DNA of 64,000 nt from Candidatus Avimonas faecium (GTDB lineage Bacteria; Bacillota; Clostridia; Oscillospirales; Acutalibacteraceae), in the NCBI GenBank assembly GCA_904419005.1, contig CAJFQI010000003.1:1-64000 (forward strand), read 5' to 3'. The notes below the pieces were generated by a model, which saw only the letters and a program-made list of their open reading frames with translations, had not been told where the DNA came from and made no database searches. A program made the position numbers and the translations under genes. This document shows, one piece after another, positions 1 through 8,267 of this stretch. Each line of letters starts with the position of its first letter. Position 1 is the first letter of the stretch.

Positions 1-1291
1 TATAGAAACGCTCAAAAATATGCGGCATTTCCTGGGCAGGGATCCCGCCGCCGGTGTTGCGGATGGCGCAGTAAACCCGGCCCTCCCTTTTCTCAATATG
101 CAGCGAGAGGGTCCCGCCTACATCAATGAACTTCACCGCGTTGTCCACCAGGTTGTAAATCACCTGGCCGAGCAGGTCGTAATCCGCGCTGACCTCCACC
201 CGCGGGCAGTCCTCCAGCCCCTGCACGGTGATCTCCTTTTCCTCAATCCGCTTTTCAAACGAGAGAAGGACCGTGCAGGCCTGTTCGGTCAGGTCATAGC
301 GGACCGGCTTCAGGTGCAGTTCCCCATTGTCAATGCGGGAAAGGTCGAGCATCGACTTGACCAGGCGGGAAAGGCGCTTAACTTCGTCCGAGACGATCTT
401 CAGGTAATGCTCCCGCTTTTCCTCCGGGATGGTGCCGTCCAGGATCCCGTCAATGAAGCCGGCGATGGTGGTCATCGGGGTTTTCAGCTCATGGGAGACA
501 TTGGCCACAAAGCTGCGGCGCATCCCTTCAACCGAGGAGAGGGAAACCGCCATATTGTTTAAGGAAGCGGCCAGCTCCGCTACCTCGTCCTTGCCGTGGA
601 CGGGGATGCGGTAGCTGAAATCCCCCATGCCGAAACTGCGGGTAGCCGCCGCCATCTGCCGCAGGGGGCGCACCATCCGGTAGGTCATGATATACAGGGC
701 GATGAAGGTCAGGGTCAGCACGCCCAGCGCAGAGAGGAAAAACACCTGCAAATTGTTCATCAGGTATTCGCTCAGCCCGGCGGCGGAGGTGGAGAGGAAG
801 ACATAGCCGAGCCTTACCTGCACGTCTTCCAGGATAATCGGCGCCCCGGCGGTGTACTGGCGGCTGGCATAAAACCCGCCCAGCTGCCCGACCTCAAAAA
901 AGCAGGAGCCGTCCATCTTGTCCAGGACGGCTGCGGACAGGACGGCCGGTTCCCCGGTCAAAATGGGATCGGAGCAGAGGACCACCTCCCCGTCGTTGTC
1001 GACTACCAGCACGGTGGCGTCAATGGCGTCCGCCATCATGCTCAGGTAGGGGGAAAGGCGGGTACCCAGGATATTGTACTGGTTGGCGTTGCTCTCGTCC
1101 TGCACCGTGTGCTGCGCGGTCATTTCCGCCAGGGTCAGGGTGTTTTCCTCAAGCAGGTTCCGCTTCTCCTCCACCCAGTATTGGGTGGAAAACAGCATCT
1201 GCATGAGCCCCATGGCGGCAAAGCTGATCACGATGATCAGCGACATGACCGTAAAATATTTGGTAAAAATACTTTTGAACAACCCTGTCAC
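1..1291 (-). CDS. sensor histidine kinase (partial, C-terminus beyond window)
   Basis: Membrane sensor kinase that would phosphorylate the adjacent response regulator. It is absent from the ORF track because the frame runs off the left edge. I translated it from the reverse strand. It has an N-terminal membrane segment (VMSLIIVISFAAMG), an extracytoplasmic region of about 130 residues, a second membrane segment, a HAMP-like stretch, a HisKA H-box (SHELKTP) and an N-box (NLVDNAV). The G1 box (NTGGGIP) lies at the edge. GTG at 1291 is the most upstream plausible start; the AAAGG before it is only 2 nt away, so TTG at 1282 is also possible. The gene lies 75 bp downstream of the regulator, as expected for a two-component pair. 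Ligand unknown. Confidence 0.88.
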   Translation of the reverse strand, partial: MTGLFKSIFTKYFTVMSLIIVISFAAMGLMQMLFSTQYWVEEKRNLLEENTLTLAEMTAQHTVQDESNANQYNILGTRLSPYLSMMADAIDATVLVVDNDGEVVLCSDPILTGEPAVLSAAVLDKMDGSCFFEVGQLGGFYASRQYTAGAPIILEDVQVRLGYVFLSTSAAGLSEYLMNNLQVFFLSALGVLTLTFIALYIMTYRMVRPLRQMAAATRSFGMGDFSYRIPVHGKDEVAELAASLNNMAVSLSSVEGMRRSFVANVSHELKTPMTTIAGFIDGILDGTIPEEKREHYLKIVSDEVKRLSRLVKSMLDLSRIDNGELHLKPVRYDLTEQACTVLLSFEKRIEEKEITVQGLEDCPRVEVSADYDLLGQVIYNLVDNAVKFIDVGGTLSLHIEKREGRVYCAIRNTGGGIPAQEMPHIFERFY

Positions 1292-1366
1292 ATCCTTTGG
1301 CCCGGGGCGGCGCGGCAAAAGGGCCCGCATACCGGGCGGGCCTGCCGGCTGCGCGCCAGACGGCGC

Positions 1367-2074
1367 TTATTTTTCGGGCGGCGTCTGGTCGTGGACCTCG
1401 AATTTGTACCCTACGCCCCAGACGGTTTTCAGCGTCCACTGGTCGGACACGCCGTCCAGCTTCTCGCGCAGCCGCTTGATATGGACGTCGACCGTGCGGC
1501 TGTCCCCGTAATACTCAAAGCCCCATACTTCGTCCAGGAGCTGGTCGCGGGTGTACACCCGGTTCGGGTTGCTGGCGAGGTGGTAAATCAGCTCCATCTC
1601 CTTGGGCGGGGTGTCGATCTGCTTGCCGCGCACCCGCAGCTCGTAATTCTCCATGTTGATGTACAGCCCGTCGTAGCTGACCTCTTTGGTCTTTTTCTGG
1701 TCCTGGGCGCCGCTGCGCCGCAGCACTGCCTTGACCCGCGCGACGACCTCCTTGGCCTCAAAGGGCTTGACCACATAGTCGTCCGCGCCGAGCTCCAGCC
1801 CCAGCACCTTGTCAAAGACTTCGCCCTTGGCGGTCAGCATGATGATGGGGCAGGAGGACTTTTTCCGGATTTCCCGGCAAACCTGCCACCCGTCCAGCTG
1901 GGGCATCATGATATCAAGCAGCATCAGGTCGGGCTTCTCACGGTCAAACATTTCAAGGGCTTGGGCGCCGTTGCCGGCGATGCAGACCTCGTATCCCTCT
2001 TTTTCCAGATAAAGCCGCAACAGCTCACAGATGTTGCCGTCATCGTCTACGACCATAATTTTTCCGTTTGCCAT
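1367..2074 (-). CDS. OmpR/PhoP-family response regulator
   Basis: A 235-residue two-component transcription factor. The N-terminal receiver domain (about residues 4-118) has the acidic pocket VDDD, the phospho-acceptor Asp in LLDIMMP, the conserved Thr/Ala of MLTAKG and the Lys of VKPF. The C-terminal winged-helix domain (about 135-230) ends in the typical VWGVGYKFE. The length is normal for the family. A histidine kinase follows on the same strand, and the upstream neighbour is divergently transcribed rubrerythrin. The regulon cannot be told from sequence; envelope or redox stress would be guesses. Confidence 0.95.
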   Translation of the reverse strand: MANGKIMVVDDDGNICELLRLYLEKEGYEVCIAGNGAQALEMFDREKPDLMLLDIMMPQLDGWQVCREIRKKSSCPIIMLTAKGEVFDKVLGLELGADDYVVKPFEAKEVVARVKAVLRRSGAQDQKKTKEVSYDGLYINMENYELRVRGKQIDTPPKEMELIYHLASNPNRVYTRDQLLDEVWGFEYYGDSRTVDVHIKRLREKLDGVSDQWTLKTVWGVGYKFEVHDQTPPEK

Positions 2075-2287
2075 GCCGCATAACCTCCTTGGCTTTTCGT
2101 GGCGCGTCTTTTACGCCTCTTTCCTTTATTTTAGCAGACTTTCCGGCGGGTGTATGAACAGTCTTTGAAGTTTCAACAATTCCGCCCCGATCCGTGGAAA
2201 AGAATCCCGCCCTGGCGCATATTCGGTTCCGCAAAAGCCCATACTAGGACCGAAAACCGCGGAGGATCCTCCGCTGAGGAGAAAGGA

Positions 2288-2839
2288 ATGGTCGAACGCA
2301 TGGAATTCAAGGGGAGCCGCACCGAAGCCAACCTGATGGCCGCCTTTGCCGGCGAGAGCCAGGCGCGCAACAAATACACCTTTTACGCCGCCCAGGCCCG
2401 CAAGGACGGGTATATCCAGATTGCCAACATCTTCAACGAGACCGCCAACAACGAAAAGGAGCACGCCGAGCTCTGGTTCAAGCGGCTCAAGGGCGGCACG
2501 ATTCCCAGCACGCCCGAAAACCTTGCCGACGCCGCCGCGGGCGAGCATTACGAATGGGTCGAGATGTATAAGGGGTTCGCCGAGGTGGCCAAGGAGGAGG
2601 GCTTCCAGGACATTGCCGCGGTGTTTGAGCTGGTGGCCTCGGTGGAAAAGGAGCACGAGGAGCGCTACCGCAAGCTGCTGGACAATATTGAAAGCGGCAA
2701 GGTGTTCAAGCGGGAGCAGGGGACCCTCTGGGTCTGCCTCAACTGCGGCTATGTATACTGCGGGGAGGTGCCCCCGCAGGAGTGCCCGGCCTGCCGCCAT
2801 CCGCAGGCGTATTTCCAGATGAAGCCGGACAATTATTAA
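2288..2839 (+). CDS. rbr: rubrerythrin
   Basis: A 183-residue non-haem iron peroxidase used by anaerobes to reduce hydrogen peroxide. The N-terminal ferritin-like four-helix domain carries the diiron ligands in [26 protein letters not shown] and [10 protein letters not shown]. The C-terminal rubredoxin-like domain has two Cys-x2-Cys knuckles (CLNCGY and CPACRHP). The ORF is open from 2150, but AGGAG at 2277-2281 places the start at ATG 2288. A second ATG at 2300 also resembles family N-termini. It is divergent from the two-component system and is followed by a small ORF with its own ribosome binding site. Confidence 0.96.
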   Translation: MVERMEFKGSRTEANLMAAFAGESQARNKYTFYAAQARKDGYIQIANIFNETANNEKEHAELWFKRLKGGTIPSTPENLADAAAGEHYEWVEMYKGFAEVAKEEGFQDIAAVFELVASVEKEHEERYRKLLDNIESGKVFKREQGTLWVCLNCGYVYCGEVPPQECPACRHPQAYFQMKPDNY

Positions 2840-2932
2840 ACGGCAGCGGGCCGGAAGGCGCGCAAACAGGCACACAGCAGAAAGGCCGGGCGGGGCTTTC
2901 CTTCCGCCCGGAGCGAAAGGGAGGAGCAGCCG

Positions 2933-3103
2933 ATGCAGCCTAATCCGAACAGCCGGAAAGGCCGGAAGGCCGAGTCAGATAAATCCCGCGCCCGCACCAT
3001 GCAGGAGCAGGGGAGGGGGGCTATCCCCTCCGACGTGCTGGGCAGCTATACGGGGACGCCGGAGCAGGGGGAGCAGCCGGAGCAGGACGCCGACGATCTG
3101 TAA
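2933..3103 (+). CDS. small hypothetical protein (56 aa)
   Basis: A 56-residue ORF too short for the ORF track. It starts with ATG after a strong GGGAGGAG site and ends at TAA 3101-3103. The N-terminal half is basic and the C-terminal half acidic, with the stretch IPSDVLGSYTG and the ending EQDADDL. This pattern resembles small unannotated clostridial proteins that I recall but cannot verify here. No signal peptide or membrane segment is visible. It probably shares a transcript with rubrerythrin, ending at the hairpin at 3157. Function unknown. Confidence 0.6.
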   Translation: MQPNPNSRKGRKAESDKSRARTMQEQGRGAIPSDVLGSYTGTPEQGEQPEQDADDL

Positions 3104-3156
3104 CCGGCTCCCTTGCGCCCGCCGGCGGGACCGATGCGCCGGGAGAAGGGAAACAG

Positions 3157-3197
3157 AAAGCAGGAGGGCCGGGCATTTGCCCGGCCCTCCTGCTTTT
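3157..3197. terminator. bidirectional intrinsic terminator
   Basis: Perfect 19-bp stem (AAAGCAGGAGGGCCGGGCA and its complement) with a 2-nt loop and a TTTT run on the plus strand. It separates the convergent rubrerythrin transcript and the cinA-fusion operon. The next 190 bases up to 3388 show no gene. Confidence 0.85.
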
Positions 3198-3387
3198 ATC
3201 AGCCGGAAAGGCGGCCGTCCAACAAGGCGGCACCCTCTGCACCGCCCTCCGTCAAAGGGGGGCGGCCCTGCGCGGGCACCCCGGCCCTGCCGGCCGCCGG
3301 AAGGGGGAACCGCCTGTACAGCGCCGCCGGTTTTCCCCCGCGCCGGGAGGCTTTGCCGTCTCCCGCTTTTCGCGGCCGGGCGGGGGA

Positions 3388-6300
3388 TCACCAGACCGGT
3401 GCGACCAGCCGGTGCGAGGAGCTGGCGGTGATCGAGAAATAATGGCTGAGGATCCGCTTATAATCCCAATTTTCGTATTTGGCGTACCCGGCGGCCCCCA
3501 GCTGGCTGAGTCCCACGCAGTGCCCATTGCCCCGCGTGCGGATCGTGACCGTTTCCCCGTCGTCCGAGACGGTAAAGGCGGGGGAGCGCAGCCCCAGGGC
3601 GGCGAAAAGCCGCCCGCCGGTAAGCTGCCTGGACACGCCGCTTTTGTCCACATAGGTAATGCTGAGCGACAGGGGATAGGTTTCATAGGGATCCCAGCGC
3701 GTAACCTCCACCGTGTCGCCGAAGGCTACCTCCGGGTCGTATCCCGCATCCGAGCCGCGCAGGTAGGCCGCGATTTCCTCGGCGAGCTCCTCCCGCGTGC
3801 CGGTGTAGGAAACCCTCTCCCATACCTGGCTGGAATCCAGCTCCCGGATGGTTTTTTCGTTATCGTATTTGCTGACGACGCCGCTGTAGGGCAGCTTGAG
3901 GACGTTGACATACTGGTTATCCGCCGTTGCGCCGGGGGAGAAGGCAAAATACGGCGTGTAGACGGGGCTGCCGTTGGAAAGGATTTTGATCCCCGCCACC
4001 TCGCCGACCGCGTCGTAGATCGCCCGGTCGTTGGCGTTGGAAAGGTCCAGCGGTTTCAGGGACATTTCGGGGATGGCCTTTTCCACTTGATTGGAATAGA
4101 GGATCGTGGTGTATGCGGCGATCGCCTGCGCCTTTTGGGCCTGCATATACCCCTCGGTCCCCGGGGTGCCGAAGGTGAAGGATTTGCCCAGTTCGGTTTT
4201 CACAATCCGCGCCAGCAGCATCTGCAGCTCTTCCCGGCTGTCCGGCTCGATCTTGACGCCGGTCGTTGTGTCAATCACCCGGCAATACTGCAGATAATAG
4301 CTTTCCTGCCGCGAACCGGCGAGCACCGGCGGAACGGCACCGTCCGGCTCCGTCGGCGGGGACGTGGTCGAGGTTGTCCCGGTGGAGCCGTTCGTATCCG
4401 TGGCCGTGCCGCTGTCGGTGGAGGTTGTTGTCGGCCGTTCGGTCGTTGTAGAGGTAGACCCGCTGGAGGAAGAAGAGGGCCGGGAGGTATCCGGGGCCGT
4501 GGTGCTTTCGGTGGTGGTGCCCGAAGCCGGCGCGGAGGACGGCAGCTCGGACACCGGCTCGGTCAAGGTGGTGGAGACCCCGCTCTCCGAGCTGGAAGAA
4601 GTCTCGTCAAGCGGGTCGGTGCCGCGGGTAATGGCCGATCCGCCCAGGTGGCTGGCTGAGGTGCTGTCGGCGGCAGAGGACTGCCCCTTCCAGCCGCCCG
4701 GCATGACGGCGCTGCTGTTGTAGGTGACGCCGCCCAGATCGGCCGTCTCGCTTTCCCCGTCCCGCACCTGGCGGGCCGCAACCACCAGGTAGGCGCCGTC
4801 AAACCCGGCGACGTCCGAAAAGGGGGTGGCGAGCAGCAGCAGGGAATCCCCCTCCTGGATATCCACCACCCCGTCGGGGTAGGAATACAGCGACCGGACG
4901 CGGATCCCGCCGGCAAAGCCCAAAAAGTCGGTTTCATCCGCAAAGGTATTGCGGGTGAAGTCGAAGTCGCCGCCCTTGGGTGAAGCGGCCACCATAACCG
5001 AAAAAATTTTCCATTTGGCATTCCGGTACAAGGTATTCATCTCTATCACCGGATGGCTCCGCAGGAAGCTTAGATCGTTGTAATAATTGGTCAGGTCGGA
5101 GAACATCTGCCCGCCGCCTGCGTTATTGCCGTAGATCACCAGCGACCGGTTGACCGAGTCGGCGGAAACCAGCGCCGCACTGGTATCAAAATACGGGACG
5201 CCGTAGATGGAATACTGCCGGTCAAAATTGTGGCTGCGGTAAAAGTTCTGGCTGTCTCCCCGCATTACCGGGTAGTTGATATTGGTCCCTTCAATTTTCA
5301 GCCAGCCCCGCACGTCGCTGTTGCGCGCGTACAGCGCGTTGAACTGGGAAAGCATTCCGTCCGGCGCGTATGCCAGCTCGCTTTCAATCACAGAGGGGTT
5401 GTCGACATCGTACAGCTCGGTCAGCTGGTTATACAGCCTTTGGTTGTTCAGCGGCTGGAATACATACAGGTACAGCACGGTTGCCGCCATGGCGATCAGC
5501 AGGAGGAACACGGCCAAGATCGCGCATTTGCGCACGATCTCCCCCCGCCCGTCCCCCTTCCAGGGGAAGACGGCCCGCAGGAAGTGCTTCCTGCGGGGCG
5601 GCGCCACGGCAGCCTCTGGGATTTCGGCCGGCGCGGGCTCGGCGGGGGAAAGGAGGGGTTCCCCGCCCGCCATGACGGTGGGCAGCGCCTCGAGGTACCG
5701 GCGCACGAGGTCGAGCGCGTGGGAAACGGCGAGGTACCGGACATATTCCCGGTCAACCGCGCCCTCCTTGGTGTCAATCTTTTTGACCCAGACCCGCTTT
5801 TCATCCGCCAGGGCGACGTATACCGTCCCGACGGGCTTGCCTTCGCTGGTGTCCGGCCCGGCCACGCCGGTGATGCCTACCCCAAGCTGCGCGCTGCCCA
5901 CCCGGCGGGCCCCCACCGCCATAGCCCGGGCGGTTTCGGGGCTGACCGCCCCATAGCGTTCCAGCGTTTCGTTGGGGACGCCCAGGACGTTGTGCTTGAT
6001 CTCCTTGGAATAGGCGGCAATGCCGCATTCAAAAACGGAGGAAACGCCGGCCACCTCGGTCAGGCGGCTGGACAGCAGGCCCGCGGTACAGGATTCCGCC
6101 GTAGCGATCTTCATCTGCTTGTCCAGCAGCAGGGCGACGACCGCCTTTTGCAGGCTCCCGACGTCGACGCCGTAGACGTTGACCCCCAGCCGGCGGCAGA
6201 TTTCGTCTACCACCGGCGCGCACAGCGCGAGCGCGTCGGCCCGGTTCGCGGCATGGGCCGTGACCCGCAGGATTGCCTCCCCGTCCTTGGCGTACAGGGC

Positions 6301-6918
6301 GACGTTGGGGTTGGCCTCGCTCATCAGGTCGGCCAGCCGTTCGGTCAGCACGGCCTCCGTCAGGCCGAACACCCCTACGGTGCGGGAGACGATCGTCCCG
6401 CCTGCACAGTTTGAGAGGTATGGGGCCACATAGTCGCTGAACATCGGCATCAGCTCCCGCGGCTCCCCGGGCAGGAGGAAAATCTGCTGCCCGTACCGGC
6501 TGACCGCGCAGCCGGGGGCGGTGCCGTGGTCGTTGGGGAAGACCGCTGCGCCGCGGGGGAGACGGGCCTGCTTTTCCGCATCGGGCGGCAGGGGGCGGCA
6601 GGTGTTGACAAAATACTCCTTGATCCGCTCGTAGCTGTCCTCATGCAGCTCAAGGGGCAGGGAAAGCTCCTGCGACACCACCTCAAGGACGCTGCCGCCC
6701 TGCTCCTGCCCGAGCCCGCCGGCCAGGACCACCAGGTCGCTCCGGCCCAGGGCGAGCCGCAGCGCCTGCCGCACGGAGGCCTCGTCGGCCCCCACGGCGG
6801 AAACCTGCGTCACCTCAATGCCGAAGGCAGCCAGCTCATGGGACAGGAACTGGCCGCTGGTATTGGCCGTGCTGCCGAGAACCAGCCCGGCGCCTACGGT
6901 GATGATTTCTGCATTCAT
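3388..6918 (-). CDS. CinA-pseudosortase B-SpoIID fusion protein
   Basis: A 1176-residue protein in one open frame. ATG 6918 is preceded by GGAGGAG; the track start (6978) adds 20 unlikely residues. Domains: a COG1058/MoCF-like domain (about 1-240) with altered motifs; a CinA C-terminal nicotinamide-nucleotide amidase (PncC) domain (about 260-400) with TAESCTAGLL, FECGIAAYS, GAVSPETA and GITGVAGP intact; one membrane helix (about 464-487); a sortase B-like domain (about 510-720); a Ser/Thr/Pro linker (about 740-860); and a SpoIID domain (about 890-1170) with KTELG, AQKAQAIAAYTT and RGNGHCVGLSQLGA. In the sortase part His is Asn (YGNNA), Cys is Pro (LLATPF) and Arg is Ala (FDGAY). Expected topology: amidase inside, the rest outside. 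It is the last gene of the desulfurase-sortase-thiI operon. The combined function is unknown. Confidence 0.85.
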   Translation of the reverse strand: MNAEIITVGAGLVLGSTANTSGQFLSHELAAFGIEVTQVSAVGADEASVRQALRLALGRSDLVVLAGGLGQEQGGSVLEVVSQELSLPLELHEDSYERIKEYFVNTCRPLPPDAEKQARLPRGAAVFPNDHGTAPGCAVSRYGQQIFLLPGEPRELMPMFSDYVAPYLSNCAGGTIVSRTVGVFGLTEAVLTERLADLMSEANPNVALYAKDGEAILRVTAHAANRADALALCAPVVDEICRRLGVNVYGVDVGSLQKAVVALLLDKQMKIATAESCTAGLLSSRLTEVAGVSSVFECGIAAYSKEIKHNVLGVPNETLERYGAVSPETARAMAVGARRVGSAQLGVGITGVAGPDTSEGKPVGTVYVALADEKRVWVKKIDTKEGAVDREYVRYLAVSHALDLVRRYLEALPTVMAGGEPLLSPAEPAPAEIPEAAVAPPRRKHFLRAVFPWKGDGRGEIVRKCAILAVFLLLIAMAATVLYLYVFQPLNNQRLYNQLTELYDVDNPSVIESELAYAPDGMLSQFNALYARNSDVRGWLKIEGTNINYPVMRGDSQNFYRSHNFDRQYSIYGVPYFDTSAALVSADSVNRSLVIYGNNAGGGQMFSDLTNYYNDLSFLRSHPVIEMNTLYRNAKWKIFSVMVAASPKGGDFDFTRNTFADETDFLGFAGGIRVRSLYSYPDGVVDIQEGDSLLLLATPFSDVAGFDGAYLVVAARQVRDGESETADLGGVTYNSSAVMPGGWKGQSSAADSTSASHLGGSAITRGTDPLDETSSSSESGVSTTLTEPVSELPSSAPASGTTTESTTAPDTSRPSSSSSGSTSTTTERPTTTSTDSGTATDTNGSTGTTSTTSPPTEPDGAVPPVLAGSRQESYYLQYCRVIDTTTGVKIEPDSREELQMLLARIVKTELGKSFTFGTPGTEGYMQAQKAQAIAAYTTILYSNQVEKAIPEMSLKPLDLSNANDRAIYDAVGEVAGIKILSNGSPVYTPYFAFSPGATADNQYVNVLKLPYSGVVSKYDNEKTIRELDSSQVWERVSYTGTREELAEEIAAYLRGSDAGYDPEVAFGDTVEVTRWDPYETYPLSLSITYVDKSGVSRQLTGGRLFAALGLRSPAFTVSDDGETVTIRTRGNGHCVGLSQLGAAGYAKYENWDYKRILSHYFSITASSSHRLVAPVW

Positions 6919-7033
6919 GCGTGAACTCCTCCTGCCGCCCTTCCGGGTTTTCCCGGCCCGGGGCGGTCTGCCATGCAAAAACAGGGATGCGCGCCGGCGC
7001 TTTTCCCGGCGCGGCTGCCTGCCGAAAAACGAA

Positions 7034-8212
7034 TCAAATCAAGCGGCGGCGGACGTTTTGAACCGCTTCGCTGATCAGAGCCTCGGCGTCCAGGGCCGCT
7101 TCCGCTTCCAACACCTTCGCCAGCTTGGGGCGGGTGCGGGGATGGCGGGGGGTGAAGACGGTGCAGCAGTCCTCATAGGGCTGGATGGAGATATCAAAGG
7201 TGTCAATCCGGCGGGACACGGCGATGATTTCCTCTTTATCCATGCCGATGAGGGGGCGGAAAACCGGCAGCCCGGCGGCCGCGTCGGTACAGGCCAGGGC
7301 GGGGATGGTCTGGCTGGCCACCTGCCCCACGCTCTCGCCGGTGATCAGGGCGCCGCAGTCCTCCGCCTGCCCGATTTGGGTGGCGATGCGCATCATGAAC
7401 CGGCGCATGATGATGGTGAACAGATCCTCCGGGCAGCTGCGCTGGATCTCCTCCTGGATCCGGGTGAAGGGGACGATATGCAGGTCGATATGCCCCGCGT
7501 AGGCGGCGACCTTTTCCAGCAGGGCGATCACCTTGCCCTCGGCCCGCTCGCTGGTATAGGGCGGGGAAGCGAAATGGATGCCGCACAGCTCCACCCCCCG
7601 CTTGGCCATCATGTAGCCCGCCACCGGGGAGTCGATCCCCCCCGAGATCAGCAGCCCGGCCCGGCCGGCGGAGCCCACCGGCATCCCGCCCGCGCCCGGG
7701 AGCTGCCGGGCGTGGATATACGCGCCGAAGTCCCGGATTTCCACCATCACCAGCAGCTCGGGATGGTGGACGTCGACCGTCAGGTGGGGGTATTTCTCCA
7801 GCAGGTAGCCGCCTGCCTGCTCGCAGATCGCCGGGGACTGGAGCGGGAAGGCTTTGTCGCTCCGCTTGGCCTCCACCTTGAAGGTTTTGGCGGCCAGCAG
7901 GTCGTCCCGCAGGTAGGAGGCGGCGGCTTCGCAGATCGCGCCGATCTCTTTTTCCACGACGCAGGCGCGGCTGAAGGCCGCGATGCCGAAGACCTTGGCC
8001 ACCCGGTCGCAGGCCTCGTCCATATCAAAGGCCGGGCCCTCCGGCTCCACATAAATGGCGGACTGCGCCTTGCGCAGCGTGCAGGGGCCGAGCGGCCGCA
8101 GGCGGTACCGCAGGTTTTTCATCAGGATGGCCTCAAAGGTGCCGCGGTTCAGGCCCTTCAGGGCCAGCTCCCCGGTTTTGATCAGCAGGATTTCACGGGC
8201 AGATGGGTTCAT
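7034..8212 (-). CDS. thiI: tRNA 4-thiouridine synthase ThiI
   Basis: A 392-residue enzyme that adenylates U8 of tRNA and inserts sulfur from a cysteine desulfurase persulfide. An N-terminal ferredoxin-like and THUMP region (about 1-165) is followed by a PP-loop ATP pyrophosphatase domain with LISGGIDSPVAGYMM. The motif LITGESVGQVASQT is also typical. There is no C-terminal rhodanese domain, as usual in Firmicutes. The track ORF begins at 8773 in the shadow of the sortase gene; ATG 8212 (MNPSAREILLIKTGE) is the family-like start, with AAAGG 11 nt upstream. The desulfurase partner is two genes upstream. Confidence 0.94.
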   Translation of the reverse strand: MNPSAREILLIKTGELALKGLNRGTFEAILMKNLRYRLRPLGPCTLRKAQSAIYVEPEGPAFDMDEACDRVAKVFGIAAFSRACVVEKEIGAICEAAASYLRDDLLAAKTFKVEAKRSDKAFPLQSPAICEQAGGYLLEKYPHLTVDVHHPELLVMVEIRDFGAYIHARQLPGAGGMPVGSAGRAGLLISGGIDSPVAGYMMAKRGVELCGIHFASPPYTSERAEGKVIALLEKVAAYAGHIDLHIVPFTRIQEEIQRSCPEDLFTIIMRRFMMRIATQIGQAEDCGALITGESVGQVASQTIPALACTDAAAGLPVFRPLIGMDKEEIIAVSRRIDTFDISIQPYEDCCTVFTPRHPRTRPKLAKVLEAEAALDAEALISEAVQNVRRRLI

Positions 8213-8267
8213 AATCAGACAAGCCTTTCGGATTAAATTTGAACAAGGGACGGCCGGCCCGGGATGC

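Noticed and set aside
596-2083. 495-residue plus-strand ORF opposite the sensor kinase and regulator
   Set aside because: It is the antisense shadow of the two-component genes, which have clear domain motifs on the minus strand; the shadow has none and lacks a ribosome binding site.
3388-6918. Separate cinA, sortase and spoIID genes wrongly merged
   Set aside because: There is no stop codon or frame change at the junctions, no internal ribosome binding site with a good start was noticed, and the linkers have natural low-complexity composition.
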